From Planococcus sp. ISL-110 (GTDB taxonomy: Bacteria > Bacillota > Bacilli > Bacillales_A > Planococcaceae), in assembly GCF_018613575.1 (NCBI RefSeq), contig NZ_JAGGPX010000026.1:1-43930 (forward strand): DNA of 43,930 nucleotides, in the 5' to 3' direction. Both the position numbers and the translations under genes were made by a program. This document shows positions 8,264 to 16,037 of the stretch, piece after piece (the stretch's first letter is position 1; each line of letters begins with the position of its first letter). The notes under the pieces were generated by a model. The model ran no database searches, was not told the DNA's origin, and saw nothing but the letters and a program-made list of their open reading frames with translations.

Positions 8264-9310
8264 TTAAAGTTCGGCCATATGGGCAAATGGCAGGTGCGTA
8301 TCGATTTTTCCGTTGATGCGTTTGGCGTATAATCGCTCGCCCTGGAGCCATTTTTCAAAATTAAGCATCAGCGGCAGGCGGTCCGGTCCGATGGCAAATC
8401 CAACTTCCAGGCTGTGCTGGAAATAAGAAGCGGTGTGCAAGGTACCGGAAGCTGTGCTGTATTTTTTCGAGAAGACGCCTTTTTCTGAGTCATTCAATAG
8501 CCGAAATGCACTGTAGGCGTCGATTTGGTTTTGCTGCTGCGTCTGCATCATTTCCTCTCTTCTGCGCGAGTCGTCTGTCTGGTAGCGGTTTTCCTCCACC
8601 AGCAATTCAAAATGATTGGTGGAAACAGCGGATTCACGAACCACAACAGAACGCGGCGAAGCTTCGACAACCACGGATTTTCCGGTACGGTCCAACAGCA
8701 CATAGCTGAAGGAACGGCGATGCGGAAGTTCTTCTAGCAAAGCCACAGCGTCATCGATGGTTGCACAGTTTTCTAAAATCAGACGGCCGATCATATTGCA
8801 AATAAAGCCATCTTCCGAATTTCGGCGGTTGATGAAATTGTAGCCCATCACCAGGCCTTTTTCATTCATGCCGTCGGTGCGGCCGGTGATTTGCATGGTT
8901 GGTCCGATGGTCGAGAATCCGCCGTCCGTCGGCTGGTACAGGGCAAACCGTCCTTCGTAGCCTTCCGGTGAACTGTCATAGTTCCGGACCATGAAATCAG
9001 ACTCAGTGTAAATGGAGCAGCCGCTCCGTGTGTATTCCAAATAGTAGCCGCCGAACTCACGGATGGCGTCATGCATGGGCCAATCCAGGGCATCAGCCAG
9101 GCCGTTTATTTCCTCCCAAACTCTAGGGGCTAAAGTTACCAGAATATTTTTTGCGCGTTGTTCATCTATGATCAAATGGCGGCTGGAGGCCTTGCGTTGT
9201 TTTTTGCGGTTGGGAAGAATCAGGGACTCTTTCAGTAATTCCCCCTGCATTCGGCCAAAATCGTAATGGCTTCCCCGAAACTGGACAATGTCGCTATGCA
9301 CTCGTTTCAT
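8264..9310 (-). CDS. C45-family Ntn-type hydrolase/acyltransferase, paralog 2
   Basis: A 348-aa protein clearly homologous over its length to the convergent neighbour. Shared blocks include FRGSHYDFG, the SGCSIY nucleophile region (candidate Cys98, the same position as in paralog 1), DFMVRNYD, GRTDGMNEKGLVMGYNF, ENCATIDDAVALLEELPHR and VEASPRSVVVRES. It lacks about 11 C-terminal residues of paralog 1. The start has GAGGGA upstream. The two genes face each other around one terminator, as expected from an inverted duplication. Substrate unknown; amide hydrolysis or acyl transfer is inferred from the family. Confidence 0.82.
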   Translation of the reverse strand: MKRVHSDIVQFRGSHYDFGRMQGELLKESLILPNRKKQRKASSRHLIIDEQRAKNILVTLAPRVWEEINGLADALDWPMHDAIREFGGYYLEYTRSGCSIYTESDFMVRNYDSSPEGYEGRFALYQPTDGGFSTIGPTMQITGRTDGMNEKGLVMGYNFINRRNSEDGFICNMIGRLILENCATIDDAVALLEELPHRRSFSYVLLDRTGKSVVVEASPRSVVVRESAVSTNHFELLVEENRYQTDDSRRREEMMQTQQQNQIDAYSAFRLLNDSEKGVFSKKYSTASGTLHTASYFQHSLEVGFAIGPDRLPLMLNFEKWLQGERLYAKRINGKIDTHLPFAHMAEL

Positions 9311-9413
9311 GTATGGATCCCTCTTTTATTCATCAATGTAAGAAAAGTTTACTGCATCGCTGTGCGAATGAAAAAGAATATGCTTACAGGCCGGATTTCA
9401 GTATGCTGGGGTT

Positions 9414-9548
9414 GTGAAAAAGTTCATTTTATATGCCGCTGCAGGAAATGTACTGAATGTAAAAGAGTCTAGAGCAATTTGCAAAATTAAAGAAAAAGTA
9501 GAGAAGTTCGGTTCAGTCATTATCTTAGGCAAAAATAGACAGGCCGAC
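9414..9548 (+). pseudogene. Possible truncated HPr-like gene remnant
   Basis: From a GTG at 9414 the reading frame gives KFILYAAAGNVLNVKESRA followed by a KF.S.IIL pattern. This resembles the first half of HPr-like phosphocarrier proteins, without the usual phosphorylated His region. After about 45 codons the frame runs into the terminator hairpin at 9537-9578, so the second half is absent. No good ribosome binding site is visible. This is a resemblance seen by eye; it may be chance. Confidence 0.3.
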
Positions 9549-9585
9549 ACTTCGAAGAAACAGAGTGCCGGCCTGTCTATTTTTC
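9532..9585. terminator. Terminator of B3/B4-domain gene (bidirectional)
   Basis: Long stem AGACAGGCCG.CACT / AGTG.CGGCCTGTCT with loop around TCGAAGAAACAG. T-rich tracts follow on both strands; it lies just after the stop of the minus-strand gene. Confidence 0.88.
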
Positions 9586-9588
9586 TAG

Positions 9589-10251
9589 TTAAACTACGTA
9601 AAATTCGGCCTCTCCACCGTTGATGCCTGTGAACATATTAGAAGCGGCGCTCAGAAGCTGCAAAGCTGTGTCTCTTTCCATAGAAGGACGCAGATAGAAA
9701 ATGTGCAGGGCATTTTTTGTCTGTTCGGTGACAGCTGTCCTTGTAGAATCGACGTAGGGGCTGCCGAACGCGCCTGCAGCATCTTTGGATACCAGAATGC
9801 CGTTCAATGTGTTGACGCGGTTATTCAAGCCATCGTAGCGGTCTGCGCTGGTACCAACCTCGATGTCAACATCGCCTTTAATTTTATCGGCATCATACAG
9901 CCCGAGCGGAATTTCGTATTGCAGCGATAGGAAGCTGTTCATGTCGATAGCCGAATTGATCGTCGACAAGTAATTCTGTTTTTTGATCCGGCGGTAGAGT
10001 GCTTCTGCAGATGGCCGGTAACGGCTAGGATCAGTCCCCAATGCTTTCCAGACCAATTGCCATTCGAGCAGACCGGGAAAATCCGTCAGTTCTTTTTCTT
10101 CCAAATCAAAGTACAGTTGCTCCTGAAAAAGCTGAAGACGGCCTTTTAACATTTGAGGTGATTCGGAAACGGTGATATTGTTATAATGAATGATGCCAAT
10201 TTTAAAATTGCTTAGCGTTTCGTTTATTTGAGGATCGATTGTCAGTTTCAT
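9589..10251 (-). CDS. B3/B4 (tRNA-binding) domain protein
   Basis: A 220-aa stand-alone B3/B4 domain protein, related to the editing and binding domain of the phenylalanyl-tRNA synthetase beta chain. The run LVWKALGTDPSRYRPSAEALYRRI, the stretch LGLYDADKIKGDVDIEVG, and the late GILVSKDAAGAFGSPYVDSTRT are characteristic. Members are thought to act on amino acids or mischarged tRNA, but this is not established for most. The start is supported by AAAGGAAG upstream. Divergent from queG with a short intergenic region. Confidence 0.8.
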   Translation of the reverse strand: MKLTIDPQINETLSNFKIGIIHYNNITVSESPQMLKGRLQLFQEQLYFDLEEKELTDFPGLLEWQLVWKALGTDPSRYRPSAEALYRRIKKQNYLSTINSAIDMNSFLSLQYEIPLGLYDADKIKGDVDIEVGTSADRYDGLNNRVNTLNGILVSKDAAGAFGSPYVDSTRTAVTEQTKNALHIFYLRPSMERDTALQLLSAASNMFTGINGGEAEFYVV

Positions 10252-10316
10252 AGCAATCTTCCTTTCGCATAAGGATTTTTATTATCGTATCATAGAATTG
10301 AGTGAGGGGTTGCGAC

Positions 10317-11462
10317 ATGAATCTTGATCAATTTCAAAAAGACCTTGTTGCGTATGCCTCGGAGATCGGGATTGATAAAATCGGTTTTGCATCAGCAGAA
10401 CCTTTTTATAGCTTAAAGCATCAATTGATTCGACAGCAGCAGTTGAATTACCAGTCTGGATTTGAAGAAGCGGACGTAGAAAAACGCACGCGTCCGGAGC
10501 TGCTGCTGAATGAAGCCGTCAGCATCATCGCCATTGCGATCGCCTACCCGTCACGGATGGCGGATGCACCGCAGGGGGTAAAAGGCGCGCGCCGTGGAAT
10601 CTTCTCCCGGTCGTCCTGGGGCAAGGATTACCATGCTGCCCTCAGGGAGCGGCTGACGCTGCTGGAAGCATTTATTGCAGCCCATTATCCGGAAGCCCGG
10701 ATGCGGTCGATGGTGGATACAGGGGAGCTGTCTGATCGTGCAGTGGCAGAGCGCGCCGGCATTGGCTGGAGCGCCAAGAATACCAACATCATTACACCGG
10801 AATTCGGTTCGTATGTGTACCTTGGCGAAATGATCACCAATATTCCTTTCCGTTTTGATGAGCCGATGGAGGACCAATGCGGCGACTGCCGTTTGTGCAT
10901 TGATACCTGTCCGACAGACGCAATTGTTGAAGGCGGCCAATTGAACGCCCAGCGCTGCATTTCGTTTTTGACGCAGACAAAAGGTTTTCTGCCTGATGAG
11001 TTCCGCGGCAAAATCGGCAATCGGCTGTATGGCTGCGATACATGCCAGACCGTGTGTCCGAAAAACAAGCGTAAGGTCAATCGGATCCATGCGGAATTCG
11101 AACCGGATCCAGAAATCGCCAAGCCGCTGCTCGAGCCTTTATTGACGATTTCCAATCGGGAATTCAAGGGTAAGTTTGGGTACGTGTCGGGTTCGTGGCG
11201 TGGCAAAAAGCCGATTCAGCGAAACGCCATTTTGGCGCTGGCGCATTTCAAGGAAACGTCTGCAGTGCCCACGCTGATCAATTTATTGGAAAGCGATGAG
11301 CGGCCGGTCATACGGGGAACCGCAGCATGGGCAATCGGCAAAATCGGAACGGCTGAAGGCTTGGGGGCGCTAGAACTTGCGCAGCAGGAAGAAAAAGATG
11401 TAGAAGTTCAAGAGGAAATTCAAAAAGGATTGGCATTTTTTGCTGAAGGATTGAAAGGATAA
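10317..11462 (+). CDS. queG: Epoxyqueuosine reductase QueG
   Basis: Converts epoxyqueuosine to queuosine in tRNAs with a GUN anticodon (here Asn, Asp, His and Tyr are all encoded in the window). 381 aa, as in Bacillus. N-terminal cobalamin-binding/DUF1730 region with the catalytic-loop segment VDTGELSDRAVAERAGIGW at about 133-150; ferredoxin-like 4Fe-4S motif CGDCRLCIDTCP from Cys188 and second motif CDTCQTVCP near 240; C-terminal HEAT-like repeat (VPTLINLLES...RGTAAWAIGKIG). ATG 10317 is preferred to GTG 10302 because GAGGGG lies 7 nt upstream. Abuts trmL with no gap, so the two are co-translated. Confidence 0.95.
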   Translation: MNLDQFQKDLVAYASEIGIDKIGFASAEPFYSLKHQLIRQQQLNYQSGFEEADVEKRTRPELLLNEAVSIIAIAIAYPSRMADAPQGVKGARRGIFSRSSWGKDYHAALRERLTLLEAFIAAHYPEARMRSMVDTGELSDRAVAERAGIGWSAKNTNIITPEFGSYVYLGEMITNIPFRFDEPMEDQCGDCRLCIDTCPTDAIVEGGQLNAQRCISFLTQTKGFLPDEFRGKIGNRLYGCDTCQTVCPKNKRKVNRIHAEFEPDPEIAKPLLEPLLTISNREFKGKFGYVSGSWRGKKPIQRNAILALAHFKETSAVPTLINLLESDERPVIRGTAAWAIGKIGTAEGLGALELAQQEEKDVEVQEEIQKGLAFFAEGLKG

Positions 11463-11945
11463 GTGACAGATTTGGCTATTCATATTGTGTTGTACCAACC
11501 GCTGATTCCAGCGAATACAGGAAATATCGCGCGTTCGTGTGCAGGGACAGGAGTAAAGCTGCACCTGATCCGACCGCTCGGGTTCTCAACGGACGATAAG
11601 ATGCTGAAACGCGCCGGACTCGATTACTGGGAGCATGTCGATATTCATTATTACGACGGACTGCAGGAGCTTTTTGACCGGTATCAGGACGGGGAGTTCT
11701 ACTATATTACAAAGTTTGGGGCAAAGCCGCATACTTCTTTCGACTTTTCGGAGAGAGAAAAGGACCATTTCTTTATTTTCGGACAGGAAACAAAAGGTCT
11801 GCCGCAGGAATTGCTCGAACAAAATCCGGATCATTGCCTGCGTATTCCGATGAATGACAATATCCGTTCGCTTAATTTGTCGAACACGGCTGCCATTCTG
11901 ATGTATGAAGCTCTGCGCCAGCAGGATTATCCAGGCTTGGAATAG
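11463..11945 (+). CDS. trmL: tRNA (cytidine(34)/cmnm5U(34)-2'-O)-methyltransferase TrmL
   Basis: SPOUT-class methyltransferase that 2'-O-methylates the wobble base of tRNA-Leu isoacceptors. The 160-aa protein, the usual length, has the N-terminal NTGNIARSC motif, FGQETKGLP in the knot region, and the C-terminal RIPMNDNIRSLNLSNTAAI motif. It starts at GTG 11463 immediately after the queG stop, with GAAAGGA in the end of queG as ribosome binding site, so it is translationally coupled. B. subtilis trmL (cspR) also lies close to queG (yhbA). Confidence 0.94.
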   Translation: MTDLAIHIVLYQPLIPANTGNIARSCAGTGVKLHLIRPLGFSTDDKMLKRAGLDYWEHVDIHYYDGLQELFDRYQDGEFYYITKFGAKPHTSFDFSEREKDHFFIFGQETKGLPQELLEQNPDHCLRIPMNDNIRSLNLSNTAAILMYEALRQQDYPGLE

Positions 11946-11946
11946 A

Positions 11947-11978
11947 AAAAAGGACAGCGGATTTCGCTGTCCCTTTGT
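11947..11978. terminator. Terminator between trmL and microprotein gene
   Basis: Stem GGACAGCG (11952-11959) / CGCTGTCC (11965-11972). The longer U-tract is on the minus strand (six T plus CT), so it serves the minus-strand microprotein at least as well as trmL. Confidence 0.85.
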
Positions 11979-11979
11979 A

Positions 11980-12078
11980 CTATTCTCTTTCGTTTGTTCC
12001 AGGCTTGTCATCGTATCCAGCAGTTAAAATAGCTACTAAGAACGAAACACAAATACCCAAAATAAGGATTAAGTTCAT
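11980..12078 (-). CDS. 32-aa single-pass membrane microprotein
   Basis: ATG at 12078 with a perfect GGAGG eight nucleotides upstream, stop at 11980-11982, and a terminator directly after. The peptide starts MNLILILGICVSFLVAILTA, one hydrophobic membrane segment, followed by a short charged tail GYDDKPGTNERE. I do not recognise the family. It resembles the many small membrane subunits or regulators of Bacillales (CydX/CydS-like size), but nothing ties it to a partner. Start, stop, SD and terminator all agree, so the gene is probably real. Confidence 0.72.
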   Translation of the reverse strand: MNLILILGICVSFLVAILTAGYDDKPGTNERE

Positions 12079-12270
12079 AATAATGACCTCCTTGAAATGT
12101 GCATCTTTGTTTAGTATAGACTACAACAGGGAAAAATGAAATATGCAACATCCATTGAAATGTGGATAATTTCTGTCGGTCTGAAAGACCGGAAGCGGAA
12201 AGAAAATGAAACTTTTGCGCTGTTCGTCCGTATTAGGTAGATAAGAACGTTAAAGAAGGGATGATAACGA

Positions 12271-12579
12271 ATGAAAATGAAAATTTCTGTCGCTTTGCTT
12301 TGGATCACGGGTCTGGCTGAAGCGTTTCTTGCGATTCCGTTAATTGGTGGGGGCTTTGTCATCAGCACCGGCTATACGGCTTTAGGTGTTATGTTTGTAC
12401 TTCATGCGATTACATTGTTCTTTTGTTTCCGAGAGTATTCACCGAAATCGGGATCGATTCTTGGAATCATCACCAGCCTTATTGCCTGGATTCCGGGTAT
12501 TGGTTGGGTGTTCCATTTGATTACAGCAGCCGTCTTGCTGATTACTGCAGCAATGACTGGCAACAGAGCACGAATCTAA
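12271..12579 (+). CDS. Small three-segment membrane protein
   Basis: A 102-aa hydrophobic protein with three or four membrane segments (about 5-30, 33-52, 60-100) and Gly-rich turns (IPLIGGGFVIST, WIPGIGWVFH). It resembles small DUF4064-like membrane proteins of Bacillales; no function is known. AAGAAGGG lies before the ATG. A terminator follows immediately, so it is monocistronic. Confidence 0.75.
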   Translation: MKMKISVALLWITGLAEAFLAIPLIGGGFVISTGYTALGVMFVLHAITLFFCFREYSPKSGSILGIITSLIAWIPGIGWVFHLITAAVLLITAAMTGNRARI

Positions 12580-12582
12580 ACA

Positions 12583-12611
12583 AAAAACCGCCAATTGGCG
12601 GTTTTTTTTAG
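12583..12611. terminator. Bidirectional terminator (small membrane protein / pbuO)
   Basis: Stem AACCGCC AATT GGCGGTT (12586-12603) with nine T on the plus strand and six T on the minus strand. It lies between two convergent genes. Confidence 0.88.
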
Positions 12612-12684
12612 GTTATTAAAAAATTCTTGTTTTTTCATTTCGCTTCAGGCGGACGCGTTCCACGGGCACGGCTTGTCAGGCTGG

Positions 12685-13986
12685 TTAATGGGGGGCGATC
12701 AGCAATTGAATCGCAAACAGCACAGCAAATACGTAAAGGATCGGATGAACCGATTTGCCTTTGCCTTTAAAGATTTTCATCAGCGGATAAGCGATGAATC
12801 CGAAAGCGATGCCCGTCGCGATGCTTGAAGTCAATGGCATCGCCAAGACAATCAGAAATGCTGGGAATGCTTCGTCAAATTCTTCCCATTCAATGTGTTT
12901 GACCGCACCGATCATCAAGCTTCCGACGATGATCAATGCCGGTGCTGTTATCGCTGCCACATTGGATAAGGCACCAACCAAGGGACCGAAAAACGCAGCG
13001 ATGATAAATAGGACGGCAACCGTTAAACTCGTTAGCCCTGTGCGTCCGCCTGCTGCAACGCCTGCGGATGATTCCACATAAGCGGAAGTCGGACTTGTCC
13101 CGACCATTGCGCCTGCTGTGGCTGCCACAGAGTCAGCCAGTAAAGCTTGGCGCATTCTTGGCATTTTATTGTCTTTCATCAAGCCTGCCTGTTTGGCTAC
13201 ACCGATCATTGTACCGGTCGTATCAAATAAGGTCACCAATAGGAACGAAAAGACAACGCCGTACAAGCCGAATTCAATGACCAATTGGAGCGCTTCAATC
13301 GGATTCCAGATCAGGATGCCTTCAGGCAATGACGGAAGCTGCATCAAGCCGCCTTCAAATTTTAATTGGCCAGTGAAAAAGGCGACGATACCGGTAACGA
13401 TCATCCCGTAGAAAATGCCGCCATGAATGTTCAAAGACATAAAGATGACCGTAATCAGTAAACCGAGCAGGGTCAATGCTACCGGTGGGGAAGTCAAATC
13501 TCCCAAACCGACCAGATTGGCTTCATTGGCAACAATCAGGCCGCTCAGCCTCATGCCGATAAAAGCGATGAAAAGGCCGATTCCGGCTGTGATGGCATGC
13601 TTCAAGTTTTCAGGAATTGCCTGAATCAATACTTTCCGCATAGAAGTCAGCGACAGCAACACAAAAATAAGGCCGGCGATAAACACTGCCGCAAATGCGG
13701 TGACATAGTCGATGGCACCATCTGAACCCAACACCATGGATGTAAAATAGGCATTCAAGCCCATGCCCGGCGCAATGGCGATCGGGTAATTGGCGGCTAA
13801 TGCCATCCACAAGGTACCGATGGCAGCTGCGATGATTGTCGCCAAAAATACCTGGTCAAACGGAACGCCCGCTGCGCCTAAAATAACGGGATTGACAATG
13901 ACGATATAGGCCATGGTCAGGAACGTCGTCATTCCGGCAGTAATTTCAGTTTTTATAGTGGTATTATTTTCTTTTAAATGAAACAT
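12685..13986 (-). CDS. pbuO: Hypoxanthine/guanine permease, PbuO/PbuG (AzgA) type
   Basis: Proton-coupled purine base importer of the AzgA-like branch of the NCS2 family, 433 aa, about 12-14 membrane segments. Key stretches are TTFLTMAYIVIVNPVILGAAG, NYPIAIAPGMGLNAYF, TLFDTTGTMIGVAKQAGLM, and GTSPTSAYVESSAGVAAGGRTGLT. The start MFHLKENNTTIKTEI and these blocks resemble remembered B. subtilis PbuO more than PbuG; the exact ortholog is uncertain. SD AGGAGG precedes ATG 13986. The leader shows no purine riboswitch; the promoter is at 14032-14060. Confidence 0.85.
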   Translation of the reverse strand: MFHLKENNTTIKTEITAGMTTFLTMAYIVIVNPVILGAAGVPFDQVFLATIIAAAIGTLWMALAANYPIAIAPGMGLNAYFTSMVLGSDGAIDYVTAFAAVFIAGLIFVLLSLTSMRKVLIQAIPENLKHAITAGIGLFIAFIGMRLSGLIVANEANLVGLGDLTSPPVALTLLGLLITVIFMSLNIHGGIFYGMIVTGIVAFFTGQLKFEGGLMQLPSLPEGILIWNPIEALQLVIEFGLYGVVFSFLLVTLFDTTGTMIGVAKQAGLMKDNKMPRMRQALLADSVAATAGAMVGTSPTSAYVESSAGVAAGGRTGLTSLTVAVLFIIAAFFGPLVGALSNVAAITAPALIIVGSLMIGAVKHIEWEEFDEAFPAFLIVLAMPLTSSIATGIAFGFIAYPLMKIFKGKGKSVHPILYVFAVLFAIQLLIAPH

Positions 13987-14031
13987 AAGGAGCTCCTCCT
14001 AAAACACGAACAATTTTAAACAACATCATAT

Positions 14032-14060
14032 ATAATATTCGTTTTGAGATTAAAGTGCAA
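14032..14060 (-). promoter_or_regulatory. Promoter of pbuO
   Basis: On the minus strand: TTGCAC (14060-14055), a 17-bp spacer and TATTAT (14037-14032). It leaves an untranslated leader of about 40 nt, too short for a purine riboswitch. Confidence 0.55.
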
Positions 14061-14153
14061 GAGCCTTTTGAAAGATCCTTAAAGTAGAAAGCATCTTTAT
14101 AAGTTGAATTGAGAGCTCTATAAGTGAAACGTAAGAATCGTCATTTCAGACAC

Positions 14154-14193
14154 CGCTTTGGCCGCTCTGAGCAAGCGCTAAACGGCCAAAGCG
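14154..14193. repeat. Perfect 11-bp inverted repeat between pbuO and aldo/keto reductase
   Basis: CGCTTTGGCCG (14154-14164) and CGGCCAAAGCG (14183-14193) pair perfectly around an 18-nt loop. Neither strand has a T-run after it, so it is not a normal terminator. It could be a regulatory hairpin or a protein-binding site for either divergent gene. Confidence 0.6.
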
Positions 14194-14268
14194 ATGTATA
14201 AAGGCTTGTTATTTAAGTTCAACTTATCTGCTATTATTTGTACAATGGAAAAAGAAAGGATGATAACA

Positions 14269-15099
14269 ATGAAATTAGCGATCGATTCGACAAAAACTTT
14301 ACATAATGGTGTGGAAATGCCGCGCTTTGGTTTAGGTGTATACAAAATGACCGATAAGGAAGCGGCAGTAGAAGCTATGATCACGGCCATTGGAGCAGGC
14401 TATGGAGCGATTGACACAGCGACAGTTTACGACAATGAAGCGGAAGTGGGCAAAGCGGTGCGGAATTCCGGCGTCAAGCGGGAAGAGCTGTTCATCACTT
14501 CAAAAGTCTGGAACACAGACCAGGGATACGATGAAACTCTGCGTGCGTTCGAAGCTTCCTTAAAACGCCTTGGCTTTGATTACTTGGACCTTTATTTGAC
14601 ACATTGGGCGATTGAAGGGAAATACGTGGATACGTACCGTGCCATCCAGCGCCTCTATGATGAAAAGCTGGTTCGTTCAATCGGCGTCTCCAATCACCAG
14701 CAGCATCATTTGGAGAAACTCCTGGCAACAGCCAACACCAAACCGATGGTCAATCAAATCGAATTGCATCCTCAACTGACTCAGGTTCCGCTTCGGAGCT
14801 ATTGTGCCGAGCAGGACATTGCTGTAACATCCTGGTCTCCATTGGCGCGGGGCCGGCTATTGGAAGATCCGGTGCTTTCGGAAATTGCCAATACCCATGG
14901 CAAGACGATTGCACAAGTCATCATCCGCTGGCATCTGCAAAGCGACTTGATCGTCATCCCAAAATCAGTGACGCCGTCGCGCATTAAAGAAAATGCACAG
15001 GTTTTCGATTTTTTGTTGACGGAAGAAGAGATGAAAGGGATTGACGGACTGAACCAAGATTGGCGCAGCGGAACACATCCGGACGAAATAAAGGCATAA
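14269..15099 (+). CDS. Aldo/keto reductase (YvgN/YtbE type)
   Basis: NADPH-dependent reductase of aldehydes and ketones, 276 aa, matching the 276-280 aa of B. subtilis YvgN and YtbE (glyoxal/methylglyoxal reductases). The catalytic tetrad is visible: Asp49 and Tyr54 in AIDTATVYDNE, Lys79 in TSKVWN, His112 in LYLTHWA. The cofactor-binding end is VIPKSVTPSRIKEN. ATG 14269 is chosen because AAAGGA lies 8 nt before it; earlier in-frame ATGs have no SD. Followed by a terminator shared with the convergent RluA-family gene. Confidence 0.9.
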   Translation: MKLAIDSTKTLHNGVEMPRFGLGVYKMTDKEAAVEAMITAIGAGYGAIDTATVYDNEAEVGKAVRNSGVKREELFITSKVWNTDQGYDETLRAFEASLKRLGFDYLDLYLTHWAIEGKYVDTYRAIQRLYDEKLVRSIGVSNHQQHHLEKLLATANTKPMVNQIELHPQLTQVPLRSYCAEQDIAVTSWSPLARGRLLEDPVLSEIANTHGKTIAQVIIRWHLQSDLIVIPKSVTPSRIKENAQVFDFLLTEEEMKGIDGLNQDWRSGTHPDEIKA

Positions 15100-15134
15100 G
15101 AAAAGCAAGTTCCCCGAAAAGGAACTTGCTTTTC
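15099..15134. terminator. Bidirectional terminator
   Basis: Perfect 13-bp stem AAAAGCAAGTTCC / GGAACTTGCTTTT between convergent genes. Confidence 0.9.
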
Positions 15135-15137
15135 TTA

Positions 15138-15983
15138 TTATCTTGCTGAATCCTCAACCACCACTTTTTCATTGGTGAACGGGTGGATAAACGACATACG
15201 GAAAGCGTGAAGATGGTAGGCGCCGTCTTGAGTAGACGGTCCTTCGTAGAGCGTGTCTCCGACAATCGGATGGCCGATATGTGCGAGGTGGGTGCGGATT
15301 TGATGCGTGCGTCCTGTTTCAAGTGTCAGATGAAGCAAGGATTTTCCTTCCATCTGCTTCAAGACACGGTAATGCGTCACTGCGCTTTGGCCAGTTTGAG
15401 AAACCATGCGGCGAGTCGGGTGATGACGATCGCGGCCGATCGGGAAATCGATGGTTCCGGATTTATTGTGCACTTTGCCTTTGACGACAGCTTCGTAGTC
15501 ACGGACCAGCTGTTTTTGTTCCAGCATGCGGTCCAAGACGTTTTTAGCGACAGGATGCTTCGCGACCATCAACAGGCCGGATGTTCCCTGGTCCAAGCGG
15601 TGGACGTGCTCTCCGTAAGATCCGCCGTTGCGGATAATATGCCCAAGAATGGCGTTGATGAACGTATCGGTTTGTCCAACTTCATTGGGATGCGTGGCCA
15701 TGCCTTTTGGTTTGCGGGCTATAATAAAGTGATCGTCTTCGAAAAGCACAGGAAGCTCGACATCGTGTTTCGGCTCGTAAGGCGATTCTGCAGGTGGCAA
15801 ATCGAAATTCAGAACGGTTCCGGCCGGCAAAGGCTCTTTCCAAACCACTTCCTGGAATTTATCGTTTTTGACGCTTTTGGCCATGCGCATTTGGTGGACC
15901 ACTTTTTTGCCAAGTCCCCATTCGGTTCTCAGCAATTCTTCGACGGTCATGCCGTCGTCTTTGATTTCATAACTCCAAGTCAT
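15138..15983 (-). CDS. RluA-family RNA pseudouridine synthase
   Basis: Isomerises uridine to pseudouridine in rRNA or tRNA; the exact target base is unknown. 281 aa: an N-terminal S4-like region (about 1-70), then the RluA catalytic domain with HRLDQGTSGLLMVAK, whose Asp is the nucleophile. It ends ETGRTHQIRTHLAHIGHPIVGDTLYEG, typical of the family. ATG 15983 is chosen over 16010 because GGAGG lies directly before it and the upstream codons overlap the preceding terminator. The position next to yhcX recalls B. subtilis yhcT. Confidence 0.92.
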   Translation of the reverse strand: MTWSYEIKDDGMTVEELLRTEWGLGKKVVHQMRMAKSVKNDKFQEVVWKEPLPAGTVLNFDLPPAESPYEPKHDVELPVLFEDDHFIIARKPKGMATHPNEVGQTDTFINAILGHIIRNGGSYGEHVHRLDQGTSGLLMVAKHPVAKNVLDRMLEQKQLVRDYEAVVKGKVHNKSGTIDFPIGRDRHHPTRRMVSQTGQSAVTHYRVLKQMEGKSLLHLTLETGRTHQIRTHLAHIGHPIVGDTLYEGPSTQDGAYHLHAFRMSFIHPFTNEKVVVEDSAR

Positions 15984-16000
15984 CTGGTTTCCTCCATAAA

Positions 16001-16032
16001 AAAGGATCATGCGCCAGGCACATGATCCTTTT
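16001..16032 (-). terminator. Terminator of bdbC-thioredoxin operon
   Basis: Stem GGATCATG / CATGATCC around a 9-nt loop with A-run before and T-run after on the minus strand. It lies between the thioredoxin-like gene and the RluA-family gene. Confidence 0.85.
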
Positions 16033-16037
16033 GTCAG

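Noticed and set aside
9471..9588. Extension of the 9414 reading frame through the terminator as a real 69-aa protein
   Set aside because: The second half is translation of a palindromic terminator that clearly belongs to the gene on the other strand.
13987..14060. Purine riboswitch upstream of the pbuO-like permease
   Set aside because: The leader after the predicted promoter is only about 40 nt and lacks the conserved purine aptamer core; nothing similar is seen further upstream.
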